From NCBI GenBank assembly GCA_001870995.2, contig MLAV02000001.1:558001-622000 (forward strand): a stretch of DNA of 64,000 bases, given 5' to 3'. The notes under the pieces were generated by a model that was not told the DNA's origin, searched no databases, and saw nothing but the letters and a program-made list of their open reading frames with translations. Within the stretch, counting starts at the first letter, position 1. The number at the start of each line of letters is the position of its first letter. Position numbers and translations under genes: made by a program. Below, piece by piece: positions 8,619 to 17,568 of this stretch. This DNA comes from Chitinophaga sp. CB10 (lineage in GTDB: Bacteria; Bacteroidota; Bacteroidia; Chitinophagales; Chitinophagaceae).

Positions 8619-10862
8619 ATGAGTAAAAAAGCAATAATGTCCGACACCGGCCCTGTTATGGACCCTCAAACAATAGTTCCGGATCACCCTACGGATGGCG
8701 CAGTAGCAGCAGCAAGCTCCGGGCTCACGCCGGATTACCTGTTTTACCGGCAGCGATTTTTCAGATACCCGTTACAGTTAACCGCCCTGAACTTACAGCA
8801 CACCGGCGTTTGGAGGGCAATCCTCTGGCTGTTCTCCTGGCTCAGAGTCGCCATCCTGCCGCATCGCAAGCCTGCTAACCTCGAAAGTGCGCTGGGTTAC
8901 AGCGTGGGCAAATATGGCTACCGGGAATTTTATAAAGCCTACGCAAAAAAAATTACCAGCAGGGAAGCGCGGGCGGTGCAGCTCACCGACCTGCCATTAA
9001 ACCGGCAGCTGATCACGGTCAGCGTATTGCTGAAAAAATTATCCTTACTGCATAAGAAAACCGGCGAGTGGAAACCCTTGTTCCTGAAGGATTGCAATAT
9101 CGCCGTAACGGATCCCGGCGTAACGGCTGCCGACCTTGAAATCCGCAACGATGCCATCACCGGGAATGTATGGGTGTCCCTGCATTACTATTCCAATCCG
9201 CCGGAAAACGGCTGGCAACGCCCGGATGAAGATTTTCAGCAACAGGCCGTGCAGGAGCTGGAAAAGATCGGTATCGCCGCCACTGCCAATGTGCTGGATG
9301 TGATGGTAGAGCGGCAGGAGATCATCGTGGCGGATCATTTCAATTTCACCCTGGATCAGTTGCAGGATAAAAATTATGACAACGCCTCCCTGGCGCAATA
9401 TATCTTTCAAAACCCGGCCAACCGCTGGTATGTGATAGCGGCCATTCTCCTGATGGCAGTGCAGTTTTCCGTATTTAAGTACCTGTATCCCTTTGCGCAG
9501 TTCATCAACGGGGATTCCTATGCCTACCTGGACTCCGCCTACCGCAACCTGGATACATCCACATACCCCATTGGCTACCCGCGCTTCCTGCGCTTGTTCA
9601 GCGTATTTTCCAAGTCGGACACGCTGCTGGTCGCCTTCCAGTATTGCTGCCTGGAAGCCAGCCTGCTGGCCCTCACGTTCACGCTGTTCTATTTCCTGAA
9701 GCCGGCCAAACCCACGAAGATCATCCTCTTCCTCTTTGTGCTGATCAACCCCGTGCTGCTCTACCTGAGCAACTACGTGTCCAGCGATACGATGTTCCTC
9801 GCGCTGAGCCTGACCTGGTTTACCCTCTTGTTCTGGATCATGTACCGGCCAACGCCTAAACTGGTTTTCTGGCATGGCGTCGTGCTGTTTATCGCATTTA
9901 CGATGCGCTACAATGCCCTGTTTTACCCGTTGATCGCCTTCTTCGGGTTTATGCTGGCGCGCAGGCGCATCTGGCTCAAAATGGCAGGCCTGGCGTTTGC
10001 CGTTTTGCTGATCGGCTTATTCGTACAGTTTACCAGCAATAAATACAAAAAGCTGACGGGCGTCAAACAATTCAGTCCGTTTACCGGCTGGCAGATGGCC
10101 AACAACGCCATGTATGCTTACCGTTATGTGGACAGCGCGCACCGCAAACCCGTGCCTAAAAAACTGCAGCCGCTGGATCAGCGCATCCGGGAGTTTTACG
10201 ATAGCACCCGCGATACGCGGCGATTTCCGGCGGAAATGGTGAAGGCCAGCACCGTGTATATGTGGACGCGCACCGCGCCACTGCAAACCTACATGCGGGA
10301 TCAGTTCAAAAACACGAAAGACAGCGCCAACCAGCATAAAATGTGGGCCAGTATGGGACCGCTGTACAATGAATACGGCCGCGAGATCATCAAAATGTAC
10401 CCGAAGGAATTTGCGGAATATTATCTCTGGCCCAACTTCCTGAAATACTATACGCCGCCGGTGGAGTTTTTGGAGAAGTACAATATGGGTATAGACAGTG
10501 TGCAGGAAGTAGCAAAGGTATGGTTCAATTATTCCAGCAGGAAGGTGAAAACGCGGTTGAAATCCTTTAAAGCGCCTATCCTCGATTTTTATCCGATCAT
10601 GGTAGGGGTGTTCAGCGTGTTGTTTTTATTCGGCTGTATCTCGCTGGTAGTGCTGGGCGCGCATAAAAAGCCTATTATGCTGAAAGCCATGCTGCTGGCC
10701 TTCTCGCTATGGGCGGTAAACATGGGCTTCAGCGTTTTCGCTTCGCCGATCGCCCTCCGGTTTCAGTTGTTTCCTATCCTCGTTTCGGCAGCCTTCACGA
10801 TACTGGTGATTGGCTACATCGCCGAAGCCGCATTTGACAATAAACAAAAAGTAACTACATGA
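8619..10862 (+). CDS. Multipass membrane protein, GT-C-like glycosyltransferase
   Basis: 747 aa. Residues 1-265 form a soluble N-terminal region with no recognised fold. From about 268 the protein has around nine to ten membrane helices (for example WYVIAAILLMAVQFSVFKYL, IILFLFVLINPVLLYL, FQLFPILVSAAFTILVIGY). After the first helix comes INGDSYAYLDSAYRN (about 296-310). An acidic residue in this loop is the hallmark of GT-C glycosyltransferases that use lipid-phosphate sugars. A large extracytoplasmic loop lies between about 480 and 660. The acceptor is unknown. Its stop codon overlaps the next gene's start (ATGA), so translation is coupled to the MauE/DoxX-like gene. Confidence 0.65.
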   Translation: MSKKAIMSDTGPVMDPQTIVPDHPTDGAVAAASSGLTPDYLFYRQRFFRYPLQLTALNLQHTGVWRAILWLFSWLRVAILPHRKPANLESALGYSVGKYGYREFYKAYAKKITSREARAVQLTDLPLNRQLITVSVLLKKLSLLHKKTGEWKPLFLKDCNIAVTDPGVTAADLEIRNDAITGNVWVSLHYYSNPPENGWQRPDEDFQQQAVQELEKIGIAATANVLDVMVERQEIIVADHFNFTLDQLQDKNYDNASLAQYIFQNPANRWYVIAAILLMAVQFSVFKYLYPFAQFINGDSYAYLDSAYRNLDTSTYPIGYPRFLRLFSVFSKSDTLLVAFQYCCLEASLLALTFTLFYFLKPAKPTKIILFLFVLINPVLLYLSNYVSSDTMFLALSLTWFTLLFWIMYRPTPKLVFWHGVVLFIAFTMRYNALFYPLIAFFGFMLARRRIWLKMAGLAFAVLLIGLFVQFTSNKYKKLTGVKQFSPFTGWQMANNAMYAYRYVDSAHRKPVPKKLQPLDQRIREFYDSTRDTRRFPAEMVKASTVYMWTRTAPLQTYMRDQFKNTKDSANQHKMWASMGPLYNEYGREIIKMYPKEFAEYYLWPNFLKYYTPPVEFLEKYNMGIDSVQEVAKVWFNYSSRKVKTRLKSFKAPILDFYPIMVGVFSVLFLFGCISLVVLGAHKKPIMLKAMLLAFSLWAVNMGFSVFASPIALRFQLFPILVSAAFTILVIGYIAEAAFDNKQKVTT

Positions 10863-11284
10863 AAAAAATCTGGTTTGTAGAAATCGTTGCTTTCCTGATC
10901 TCCGCGCTGTTCATTTACACCGGCATCATGAAGCTCAGAGAACATGACGTATTCCGTTTTGCGATCGGGAATACGCCGGTGTTGAAGCCAATGGCCACCG
11001 CGCTGGCCTGGGCCCTGCCTGTCCTGGAACTGCTCATCGCCGTATTGCTGCTGGTGCCGGCACTGCGCCGCAAAGGGCTGTATGCCGCCTTTGGTTTAAT
11101 GATCGCATTTACGATCTACATCGCTGCCAACCTGGTCTTTGCGTCCAAGCTGCCCTGTAATTGCGGAGGCGTCCTGCAGCAGATGACCTGGCCCCAGCAC
11201 CTGGTATTCAATATTGTTGTAACCGCCGCTGCCGGGTTGGCCCTGGCCTGGGATAAGCCAGCCACCAACAAGGTAGCGCTCTAA
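10859..11284 (+). CDS. MauE/DoxX-family membrane protein
   Basis: 141 aa with four hydrophobic helices (about 6-24, 45-65, 72-95, 115-130). The first region contains FIYTGIMKLREHDVFRFAI, a signature of DoxX/MauE proteins. The CNCGG motif (about 100-104) is characteristic of the MauE branch, which hands reducing equivalents to periplasmic thiol proteins. It overlaps the upstream gene by 4 bp and is followed 9 bp later by a thioredoxin-fold lipoprotein. That supports a role in periplasmic redox chemistry, perhaps maturing a product of the first gene. The substrate cannot be told from sequence. Confidence 0.8.
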   Translation: MKKIWFVEIVAFLISALFIYTGIMKLREHDVFRFAIGNTPVLKPMATALAWALPVLELLIAVLLLVPALRRKGLYAAFGLMIAFTIYIAANLVFASKLPCNCGGVLQQMTWPQHLVFNIVVTAAAGLALAWDKPATNKVAL

Positions 11285-11293
11285 AATAATCGT

Positions 11294-11797
11294 ATGAAAA
11301 AATTATTAACCCTGGCCGTATGGATAGCATTCCTTACCAGCTGCTTCGATGCGCCACCGCCACCGCCGTTTATTTCCGGAAGGGAAGGGGAGAAGCTGCA
11401 GCCCTGGTCCTTCCTGAAAACGGATAGTACCTATGGCACCATTGATACCGCCTCCGGCAACCCCGCCATCGTGTTCTATGTAACGTACACCTGCCCTTAC
11501 TGCAAGGCAGAGCTGGAAGCCCTGCTGAAGAAGACGGACAGCCTGGGCAAAACCCACGTGTACATAGTGACCAATGCCAAATTCGACGAAATCAGGCAGT
11601 ATGAACAGGAGTTTAAGCTGGATAAATACCCGCAAAACTTCTCCTATGGCATCGATACAGGATATGCCGTGCTGAAATACTTTGGTATCAGGGGCGTGCC
11701 GTTCATCGCCGTGTACAACCGCTATCACGTGCTGAAACAGGCGTTCAACGGGATTACCGAAACGAAGAAACTTATGGAAGTGGCTGCCGAAAATTGA
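11294..11797 (+). CDS. Thioredoxin-fold lipoprotein (CPYC active site)
   Basis: A 167-aa secreted redox lipoprotein. The signal ends in the lipobox FLTSC (Cys17), followed by a proline-rich linker. A thioredoxin/TlpA-like domain has the redox pair Cys67-Pro-Tyr-Cys70 in YTCPYCKAELE. The cis-proline loop is GVPFIAVY (about 152-159). CPYC is the glutaredoxin-like dipeptide, more oxidising than CGPC. It is the third gene of the unit with the GT-C-like and MauE-like genes and is probably the thiol partner of the MauE-like protein. A terminator-like hairpin follows. Confidence 0.85.
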   Translation: MKKLLTLAVWIAFLTSCFDAPPPPPFISGREGEKLQPWSFLKTDSTYGTIDTASGNPAIVFYVTYTCPYCKAELEALLKKTDSLGKTHVYIVTNAKFDEIRQYEQEFKLDKYPQNFSYGIDTGYAVLKYFGIRGVPFIAVYNRYHVLKQAFNGITETKKLMEVAAEN

Positions 11798-11805
11798 CAG
11801 GAGTG

Positions 11806-11860
11806 AAATTGTTAATCATTACTTTACGATTCCGGATTCACAATTGATTAACAATTTTTT
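11806..11860 (+). terminator. Terminator after the redox unit
   Basis: The perfect 13-bp arms AAATTGTTAATCA (11806-11818) and TGATTAACAATTT (11845-11857), with a 26-nt loop, run into a T-tract. It starts 9 bp after the stop codon. The AT-rich stem and long loop make it less certain than others here. Confidence 0.7.
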
Positions 11861-11897
11861 GCTTCGCAGTTCGAAAAAATAATTCGATACTTGTATT

Positions 11898-11942
11898 ACC
11901 AACGCAGTTGGGGACCACTTGAAAAAGTGTTACTGCGTTGGT
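11898..11942. promoter_or_regulatory. Nested palindrome upstream of an ECF sigma factor gene
   Basis: Outer arms ACCAACGCAGT (11898-11908) and ACTGCGTTGGT (11932-11942) are perfect, 11 bp each. Inside lie a second pair, CACTT (11916-11920) and AAGTG (11925-11929). The structure ends 74 bp before the sigma factor start and has no T-tract, so an operator or an mRNA structure is more likely than a terminator. Confidence 0.5.
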
Positions 11943-12016
11943 GATCAATAACCAGGTTTTGTGACAGGTTTTTCTGAGAGATGGGTTAAGGGTTAACCTT
12001 ATCCAAAATCTCGTCA

Positions 12017-12583
12017 ATGGCAAACCAGTACAAATTATTCAACCGAGCATCGAATGACCACCTGGCAGATTTTTTTCAGTGCAACCGGGAATCTGCCATC
12101 AAAGAACTGTACAACGCATATTACAAGCAATTAATTACGCTGGCAAATGGGATCCTGCACGACAGATGTCTGGCGGAGGATGTGGTGCAAAATACTTTTA
12201 TCACCATCTGGGATAAAAGAGCTAGCCTGCCCGTTCCCATTAACCTCAAAGGTTACCTCGTGGTATGCGTGAAGCGTAAGGCATATGACGCTATCAAAAA
12301 GGAAAAAAAGCGGATGGAACAGCCAATGCCGGACTATGAAGATGAGCGTATGGGAGCTATGCGCCAGCGTGGCATCGAAGACAAGGAGATTTATAACGGC
12401 ATTCTAAAAGCCATGAAATGCATCCCGCCCAAACAACGCAAAGTGTTTGAGCAACGCTACCTGCACGACTTATCCAGCAGGGAAATCATGGCCAACAGCC
12501 AGCTGTCCGCACAGACCATCAGAAATCATATGCATACCTGCATACGTATTATGCGTAAGAAGCTGAAACATCACTATAGCTGA
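12017..12583 (+). CDS. ECF-type RNA polymerase sigma factor (orphan)
   Basis: 188 aa. Region sigma2 runs from about 28 to 95 (AIKELYNAYYKQLITLANG, then DRCLAEDVVQNTFITIWDKR, the DVVQ..F..W signature that binds core polymerase and the -10). Region sigma4 is about 125-182 with a helix-turn-helix (CIPPKQRKVFEQRYL, SSREIMANSQLSAQTIRNHM). Bacteroidota ECFs of this size are often next to a FecR anti-sigma and a SusC/SusD pair. None is present; the next gene is a GH2 enzyme 280 bp downstream across a large inverted repeat. The start ATGGCAAACCAG follows a nested palindrome. Regulon unknown. Confidence 0.85.
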   Translation: MANQYKLFNRASNDHLADFFQCNRESAIKELYNAYYKQLITLANGILHDRCLAEDVVQNTFITIWDKRASLPVPINLKGYLVVCVKRKAYDAIKKEKKRMEQPMPDYEDERMGAMRQRGIEDKEIYNGILKAMKCIPPKQRKVFEQRYLHDLSSREIMANSQLSAQTIRNHMHTCIRIMRKKLKHHYS

Positions 12584-12600
12584 TATTACTAAAGAGTCTT

Positions 12601-12615
12601 GTGACCAGGGGTCAC
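12601..12615. other. Short palindrome after the sigma factor gene
   Basis: GTGACC-AGG-GGTCAC lies 17 bp after the stop codon and has no T-tract. It could be a protein binding site or a weak transcript end. Confidence 0.35.
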
Positions 12616-12644
12616 TAGAAAGAAGCACCCAATTTCACCACGGA

Positions 12645-12790
12645 AAAAGGTTGTATCAAAAGTAATTTATCTGGCAGTACCCCCCCCCCCCGCGCAACTC
12701 GCGGCCGCTACCACCCAACGATGCCATCGGCATCATGGGCAAGGTAACACAGGGCGGTACCACAGAGCGTTACTTTTGATACAACCTTTT
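12645..12790. repeat. 21-bp perfect inverted repeat enclosing a C12 tract (MITE-like or giant hairpin)
   Basis: The left arm AAAAGGTTGTATCAAAAGTAA (12645-12665) is matched exactly by the reverse complement at 12770-12790. The 104-bp interior holds a run of twelve C residues (12680-12691), a NotI-like GCGGCCGC and the palindrome GATGCC-ATC-GGCATC. A T-rich stretch (TTTTATTTTTTTCG) follows the right arm, so it could end transcription of the sigma factor gene. The size and perfect ends also fit a small non-autonomous mobile element. No flanking target duplication was evident by eye. Confidence 0.65.
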
Positions 12791-12863
12791 ATTTTTTTCG
12801 TTTTTCACAGGCCGCCCCGGCCACCTACTTTCATTTCCCTTACTTCTCAAAAGCCATTTAACG

Positions 12864-15479
12864 ATGCAGATGAAATTACTGATCCTCACCATCATTTCCT
12901 GCTGTAGCATGGCCCGCATGGCCTGCGCACAATCAGCCTGGAAAGCGCAGCCCATCCCCATCACCACCCGCTGGACGGCCGTCGTCTCCCCTGAAAACGC
13001 CTGGCCGGAATACCCCAGGCCCCAGATGGTGCGCCCCAACTGGCAAAACCTCAACGGCCTCTGGAACTACGCCATCACCGCAAAAGACGCCGCCCCGCCT
13101 GCCGCCTACAAAGGAAAAATCCTGGTGCCCTACCCGCTGGAATCTGCCCTCTCCGGCGTAAAGAAATCCCTGACCCCGGAACAGAGACTCTGGTACAGCC
13201 GCACCCTTAAAAAGCCGGTAACGGAAACGCCTACACGCTACCTGCTGCACTTCGGCGCGGTAGACTGGCAGGCCACCGTGTACCTCAACGGCAAAAAAGT
13301 AGGCAGCCACGAAGGAGGCTACCAGGCATTTACCATCGACATCACCAGCCAGTTCAAACCAGGAGAAAACCAGCTCGTAGTAGCCGTATGGGACCCCTCC
13401 GACCAGGGCAACAACCCCCGCGGCAAACAGGTACTGCAACCCCGCGGCATCATGTACACCGCCAGCAGCGGCATCTGGCAAACCGTATGGCTCGAAGCCG
13501 TACCGGAGAAGTATATCACCGGACTGAAAATAATGCCATCCGAAAATAGTATAACCGTTACCGTACAAGCCAATGATTCCGCCCGCCTGACCGCGGAAGT
13601 AACCGCCCTCGCCAATGGCGCCCCCGTTGCCGCCGCCCGCGGCAACGCCGGAGAACCGCTGCAGCTCAACATCCCCAATCCGCGCAGGTGGAGCCCGGAA
13701 GATCCCTACCTGTACGATCTCTCCATCCGGCTCTTCCAGGACGACCTGCCGCTCGACTCCGTGACCTCCTACGCTGGCATCCGTACCATCTCCATACAAA
13801 AAGATGAAACAGGACAGGAACGTATATTCCTCAACGGAAAATATACCTACAACCTCGGCGTGCTCGACCAGGGCTTCTGGCCGGATGGCCTCCATACCGC
13901 GCCCACGGATGAAGCGCTGCGGTTCGACATCCGCGCTATCAAAGCCATGGGCTTTAACACCATCCGTAAGCATATCAAAATAGAGCCCGCACGCTGGTAT
14001 TACCACTGCGATAAACTGGGCATGCTCGTATGGCAGGATATGGTGACCTGCGCCAATGAATCGCCCGCGGCGCGACTCATCTTCGAAAAGGAAAACAAGG
14101 AAAACCTCGCCCTGCTGCACAACCACCCCAGCATCGTCTGCTGGGTGCTGTTCAATGAAGGTTGGGCAAAGTTTGACCAGCAGCGGCTCACAGAATGGAT
14201 GAAGACCACGGACCCCAGCCGCCTCATCAACGGCCACTCCGGGGAAAACTACGACCGCCGCGCCGTTACCAATCCTAACGACCGCTGGAAATCCAGCGAC
14301 CTCACAGATATCCACGACTATCCCGGCCCTTCCATCGCGCCGGCCATGCCGGGGAAAGCCCGCGTACTGGGAGAATGGGGCGGGGTGCAGGTACGCGTAC
14401 TCAACCACCAGTGGAACGGCTCCGAAGGCTGGGGCTACGTATCCGTACCACCCGCGCAGTTTGCCGGCAAATACGCATTCATGATGAAACACCTGAAGAT
14501 ATACGAAGAAGAAGGCCTCAGCGGCTCCATCTATACAGAACCGTTTGACGTGGAAATAGAAGAGAACGGCCTGATGACCTATGACCGCGAAATCATTAAA
14601 ATACCGCTGGAAAAAATACGCGCCATCCATAGCGCTATCATCCCGCCTACCGGCCCCATCCCGCCGGACCTGAAGCTCCGCGATATGGATACCACCAACC
14701 CGGATAACCGCTATGGCGCCCTGCTGGAATCCTACCGCAAGGGCAAAAAGGATTCCGCCTTCCTGAAGGACCTGGCGCTGATGGCGGTACGACTCAACGA
14801 CCTCCCCAACGCCCGCCTCATCGCGGACGACTACTACAAATACATGAAGCCCCCATTCAGCAGGTCCGAATGGATCTTCATCTTCAACATGACTAACAGC
14901 GTGAAGGATAAAGGCTTTGAATTCATCCGCAAATACAAGGACGCCGCCAATAAGGTAATGGGCGTGCGCCAGGCGGATCAAAAGCTGATGACGATTATTT
15001 ACAATGATGAAATCAGCCCGGAAATCAGCAGCACCAACCTGAACCCGGACTGGAGCCGGATGTTTACCCGTACCAAGCAGTACGGGCCCGCCGGCGAAGA
15101 AATTTATATGCGGGCCAAAACATTGTACCACTATACTAACAAGGAATGGGACCAGTTTGCCCCGTCGGCCACGCAGTATATCGGGAAATACGCGGCCTCC
15201 TTATCCCCGGAAGAGTTGAACCGCTACGCCATCACGGTATTCTACCGCTATACGGATACGAGCCTGCTCATGACCGCTTCCGGCTGGTCCCAGCTGTCCC
15301 TGAAGCAAGGGGAGCGCTCCTCCCTCTTATTTACCCGCGCTAACCTGCTCTATAAAGCCGGCAGGAAGCAGGAAGCCATCACGATACAGGAACGGGCGCT
15401 CACATTGGCGCCCGAAGCTGATCGTAAAAATTATGAAGCAGTGTTGGCTAAAATGAAACGGAATGAAGCAACCTGGTAA
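12864..15479 (+). CDS. Glycoside hydrolase family 2 protein
   Basis: An 871-aa exported enzyme with an SPI signal (about 1-22, ending ACAQ). The GH2 order is clear. A sugar-binding jelly-roll runs from about 55 to 215 (NLNGLWNYAIT, HFGAVDWQATVYLNG, SSGIWQTVWLE). An immunoglobulin-like domain spans about 220-310, and a TIM barrel about 315-600. The acid/base is Glu432 in FNEGW and the nucleophile Glu504 in GEWGG. The last 230 residues or so are helical and TPR-like (ANLLYKAGRKQEAITIQERAL), an addition beyond a minimal GH2. Substrate could be a beta-galactoside, beta-glucuronide or beta-mannoside. Its stop codon directly abuts that of the convergent gamma-glutamyltransferase gene. It sits among sulfatase and GH3 genes, suggesting a complex glycan substrate. 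Confidence 0.9.
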   Translation: MQMKLLILTIISCCSMARMACAQSAWKAQPIPITTRWTAVVSPENAWPEYPRPQMVRPNWQNLNGLWNYAITAKDAAPPAAYKGKILVPYPLESALSGVKKSLTPEQRLWYSRTLKKPVTETPTRYLLHFGAVDWQATVYLNGKKVGSHEGGYQAFTIDITSQFKPGENQLVVAVWDPSDQGNNPRGKQVLQPRGIMYTASSGIWQTVWLEAVPEKYITGLKIMPSENSITVTVQANDSARLTAEVTALANGAPVAAARGNAGEPLQLNIPNPRRWSPEDPYLYDLSIRLFQDDLPLDSVTSYAGIRTISIQKDETGQERIFLNGKYTYNLGVLDQGFWPDGLHTAPTDEALRFDIRAIKAMGFNTIRKHIKIEPARWYYHCDKLGMLVWQDMVTCANESPAARLIFEKENKENLALLHNHPSIVCWVLFNEGWAKFDQQRLTEWMKTTDPSRLINGHSGENYDRRAVTNPNDRWKSSDLTDIHDYPGPSIAPAMPGKARVLGEWGGVQVRVLNHQWNGSEGWGYVSVPPAQFAGKYAFMMKHLKIYEEEGLSGSIYTEPFDVEIEENGLMTYDREIIKIPLEKIRAIHSAIIPPTGPIPPDLKLRDMDTTNPDNRYGALLESYRKGKKDSAFLKDLALMAVRLNDLPNARLIADDYYKYMKPPFSRSEWIFIFNMTNSVKDKGFEFIRKYKDAANKVMGVRQADQKLMTIIYNDEISPEISSTNLNPDWSRMFTRTKQYGPAGEEIYMRAKTLYHYTNKEWDQFAPSATQYIGKYAASLSPEELNRYAITVFYRYTDTSLLMTASGWSQLSLKQGERSSLLFTRANLLYKAGRKQEAITIQERALTLAPEADRKNYEAVLAKMKRNEATW

Positions 15480-17408
15480 TTACCAGCCGATACCATAGTC
15501 CTCCCCATGGTTGCTGCTGCCGCCCCAGATGCTGTTATGTGCGCGGTCCAGCAAAATAGCATTGATAGGGCCGCTGGTGCGGTCGCCAAAGCTGAGGTGA
15601 TAGCCCATTTGTTGCAATTGCTGCCTGGTTTTTTCAGGCGTATTACTGTTGAGGAGAATGCTGCCGGGCCGTGGTTGCCTGTCTTTCACCGTACTGCCGC
15701 CCAGCGATAACCACAGCTGGTTGGTATTGATGTTCGCCGCTTCCGTGGCTTGTTGTACGGTCATCCCAAACTCCACAACGTTGAGGAAAAATTGCAGCAG
15801 GTTCTGGTCCTGCGTATCGCCTCCCTGCACGCCGAAGCAGAGGAAAGGCTTCCCGTCTTTCAACGCCATACTCGGCGTAAGCGTTACCCGCGGGCGTTTG
15901 CCCGGGGCGATCACGTTAAACGAACAGATCGCTGAATCCAGTACAAAGCTTTGCGCGCGCTGGCTCATGCCTACGCCCGTCTTGCCGGCGATGCAGGCTG
16001 GCAGCCATCCGCCGCTGGGCGTAATGCTTACCACCCATCCGTCCTTATCCGCCGCTTCCACACTGGTGGTGCCGCGCCACAGACGGTCCATATAAGCGCT
16101 GTCTGTATCATTGGCTGCATACAACTGTTCCGCTGACGCCGGTGGGAGATAGGTGGCATCGTGCTTGGGCACAAAGCCGCCCGGCTTGCGGCCGTTGGTC
16201 GTATCCATAAACGCGGCGCGCTCTTTCAGGAAATGCAGGTATGGATTGGTTTTACCGATGTAAGGATAAGGATCGCCCGGGCCGGCGCCGGCGTCATTCT
16301 GCGAAGGATTGATCTGCTTTGCCCTCGCCTTTGCATACTCCTTGTTAAGCAGTCCCGCAATGGCGGGGTTCTTATTAAACGCAGGGTCGCCGTAATAGAA
16401 ATCGCGGTCCGCAAAAGCCAGGTTCATCGTCTGGTAAAGGGTATGGATATACGAAGGCGAGTTATATCCCATCGCTTTCAGGTCAAAATTCTCCAGGATA
16501 TTCAGGCTTTGCAGCAGCATAGGCCCTTGTGTCCATTCCCTGAGTTTATATACTTCTATGCCTTTGTAATTTACATGCAGCGGCTCTTCTTCTACCGGTT
16601 TCCAGTTGGCGAGGTCCTCCATCGTAATCAGGCCGCCCTGTTCCTGGCAGCCGCGGACAAACTCCCGCGCAATGTCCCCTTTGTAGAAACGGTCATACGC
16701 CGCCATGATGGCCTCTTTGCGACTCTTCTTTTTCGCCAGCGCTTCCTGCTCGGCAGCCACCATTTTCTGCAGCGTTTGCAGCAGGTCTTTCTGTACGAAT
16801 ATTTCACCCGGCTCCGGGGCTTCCCTGGAGGCGCCGGGGTGCGTCATGAAAACGGCCTTGCTGTAAGGCCATTGGTTGATATATTTCTTGCCGCGCTCCA
16901 TCATATTGGCCGTCTGCGCGTCTATGGGATAACCGGCGGCCATTTCCATAGCCGGCGCCAGCACTTCTTTCAGGCTCATGGTGCCGTAATTGGCCAGCAT
17001 ATAGCATAGTCCGCCTACGGTGCCCGGCGTTACGGCCGCCAGCGGACCGTATTCCGGCGGAAAATCATAGCCCTTGCCCTTGTAGAACTCCGGTGTGGCG
17101 CCGGTGGGAGCCACGCCCAACGCATTGATGGCAATCACTTTTCCCGTTTTCGGATTATAAATCAGGGCTTGCGTTTCGCCGCCCCAGCTCAGCACATCCC
17201 ACATGGTGCAGGTGGCGGCCAGCATGGCGCAGGCAGCGTCTACGGCATTCCCGTTCTTTTGGAAGATCATCGCGCCGGCAGTAGCCGCCAGCGGTTTACC
17301 GGTTATAGCCATCCAGTTTTTACCATGCAACGGCGGCTTTTGAGTTGGCTGTGCTGCCGCACCCGCGGCAATACCCAGCGAGAGGGCAATCGTTAATATC
17401 CGCTTCAT
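15480..17408 (-). CDS. ggt: Gamma-glutamyltransferase family protein
   Basis: A 642-aa periplasmic Ntn-hydrolase precursor with an SPI signal (1-19, ending GAAAQ). Typical gamma-glutamyltranspeptidase blocks include GNAVDAACAM (53-62), WGGETQALIY, PGTVGGLCYMLANYG and AFADRDFYYGDP (331-342). Autocleavage before Thr447 in RGTTSVEAADKDG would create the small subunit. Seven residues from this Thr to the Asp of DKDG matches the spacing in E. coli Ggt. The family cleaves or transfers gamma-glutamyl groups, for example from glutathione. The third residue of the motif is Ser rather than the usual His, so activity may differ from the classic enzyme. Convergent with the GH2 gene with no spacer. Confidence 0.88.
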   Translation of the reverse strand: MKRILTIALSLGIAAGAAAQPTQKPPLHGKNWMAITGKPLAATAGAMIFQKNGNAVDAACAMLAATCTMWDVLSWGGETQALIYNPKTGKVIAINALGVAPTGATPEFYKGKGYDFPPEYGPLAAVTPGTVGGLCYMLANYGTMSLKEVLAPAMEMAAGYPIDAQTANMMERGKKYINQWPYSKAVFMTHPGASREAPEPGEIFVQKDLLQTLQKMVAAEQEALAKKKSRKEAIMAAYDRFYKGDIAREFVRGCQEQGGLITMEDLANWKPVEEEPLHVNYKGIEVYKLREWTQGPMLLQSLNILENFDLKAMGYNSPSYIHTLYQTMNLAFADRDFYYGDPAFNKNPAIAGLLNKEYAKARAKQINPSQNDAGAGPGDPYPYIGKTNPYLHFLKERAAFMDTTNGRKPGGFVPKHDATYLPPASAEQLYAANDTDSAYMDRLWRGTTSVEAADKDGWVVSITPSGGWLPACIAGKTGVGMSQRAQSFVLDSAICSFNVIAPGKRPRVTLTPSMALKDGKPFLCFGVQGGDTQDQNLLQFFLNVVEFGMTVQQATEAANINTNQLWLSLGGSTVKDRQPRPGSILLNSNTPEKTRQQLQQMGYHLSFGDRTSGPINAILLDRAHNSIWGGSSNHGEDYGIGW

Positions 17409-17568
17409 AAAAGTTTAGAAAGTTGTCACCGGTCAAGGTAAGAAAAAATCGGCAAGCTAGATAGCAATATGAGGAGTGGGGGCTACAGTTGGGGTAAAAC
17501 TTGCCAGGTAAACGGGAGGTATTTAACATCACAACGCGGACTGCGCCGCGCTGTGATGTGTTCAGGAA

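Noticed and set aside
12933..15131. A 732-codon open frame on the minus strand inside the GH2 gene
   Set aside because: It mirrors a GC-rich coding strand, has no domain, and the plus-strand GH2 protein has full motifs and a signal peptide.
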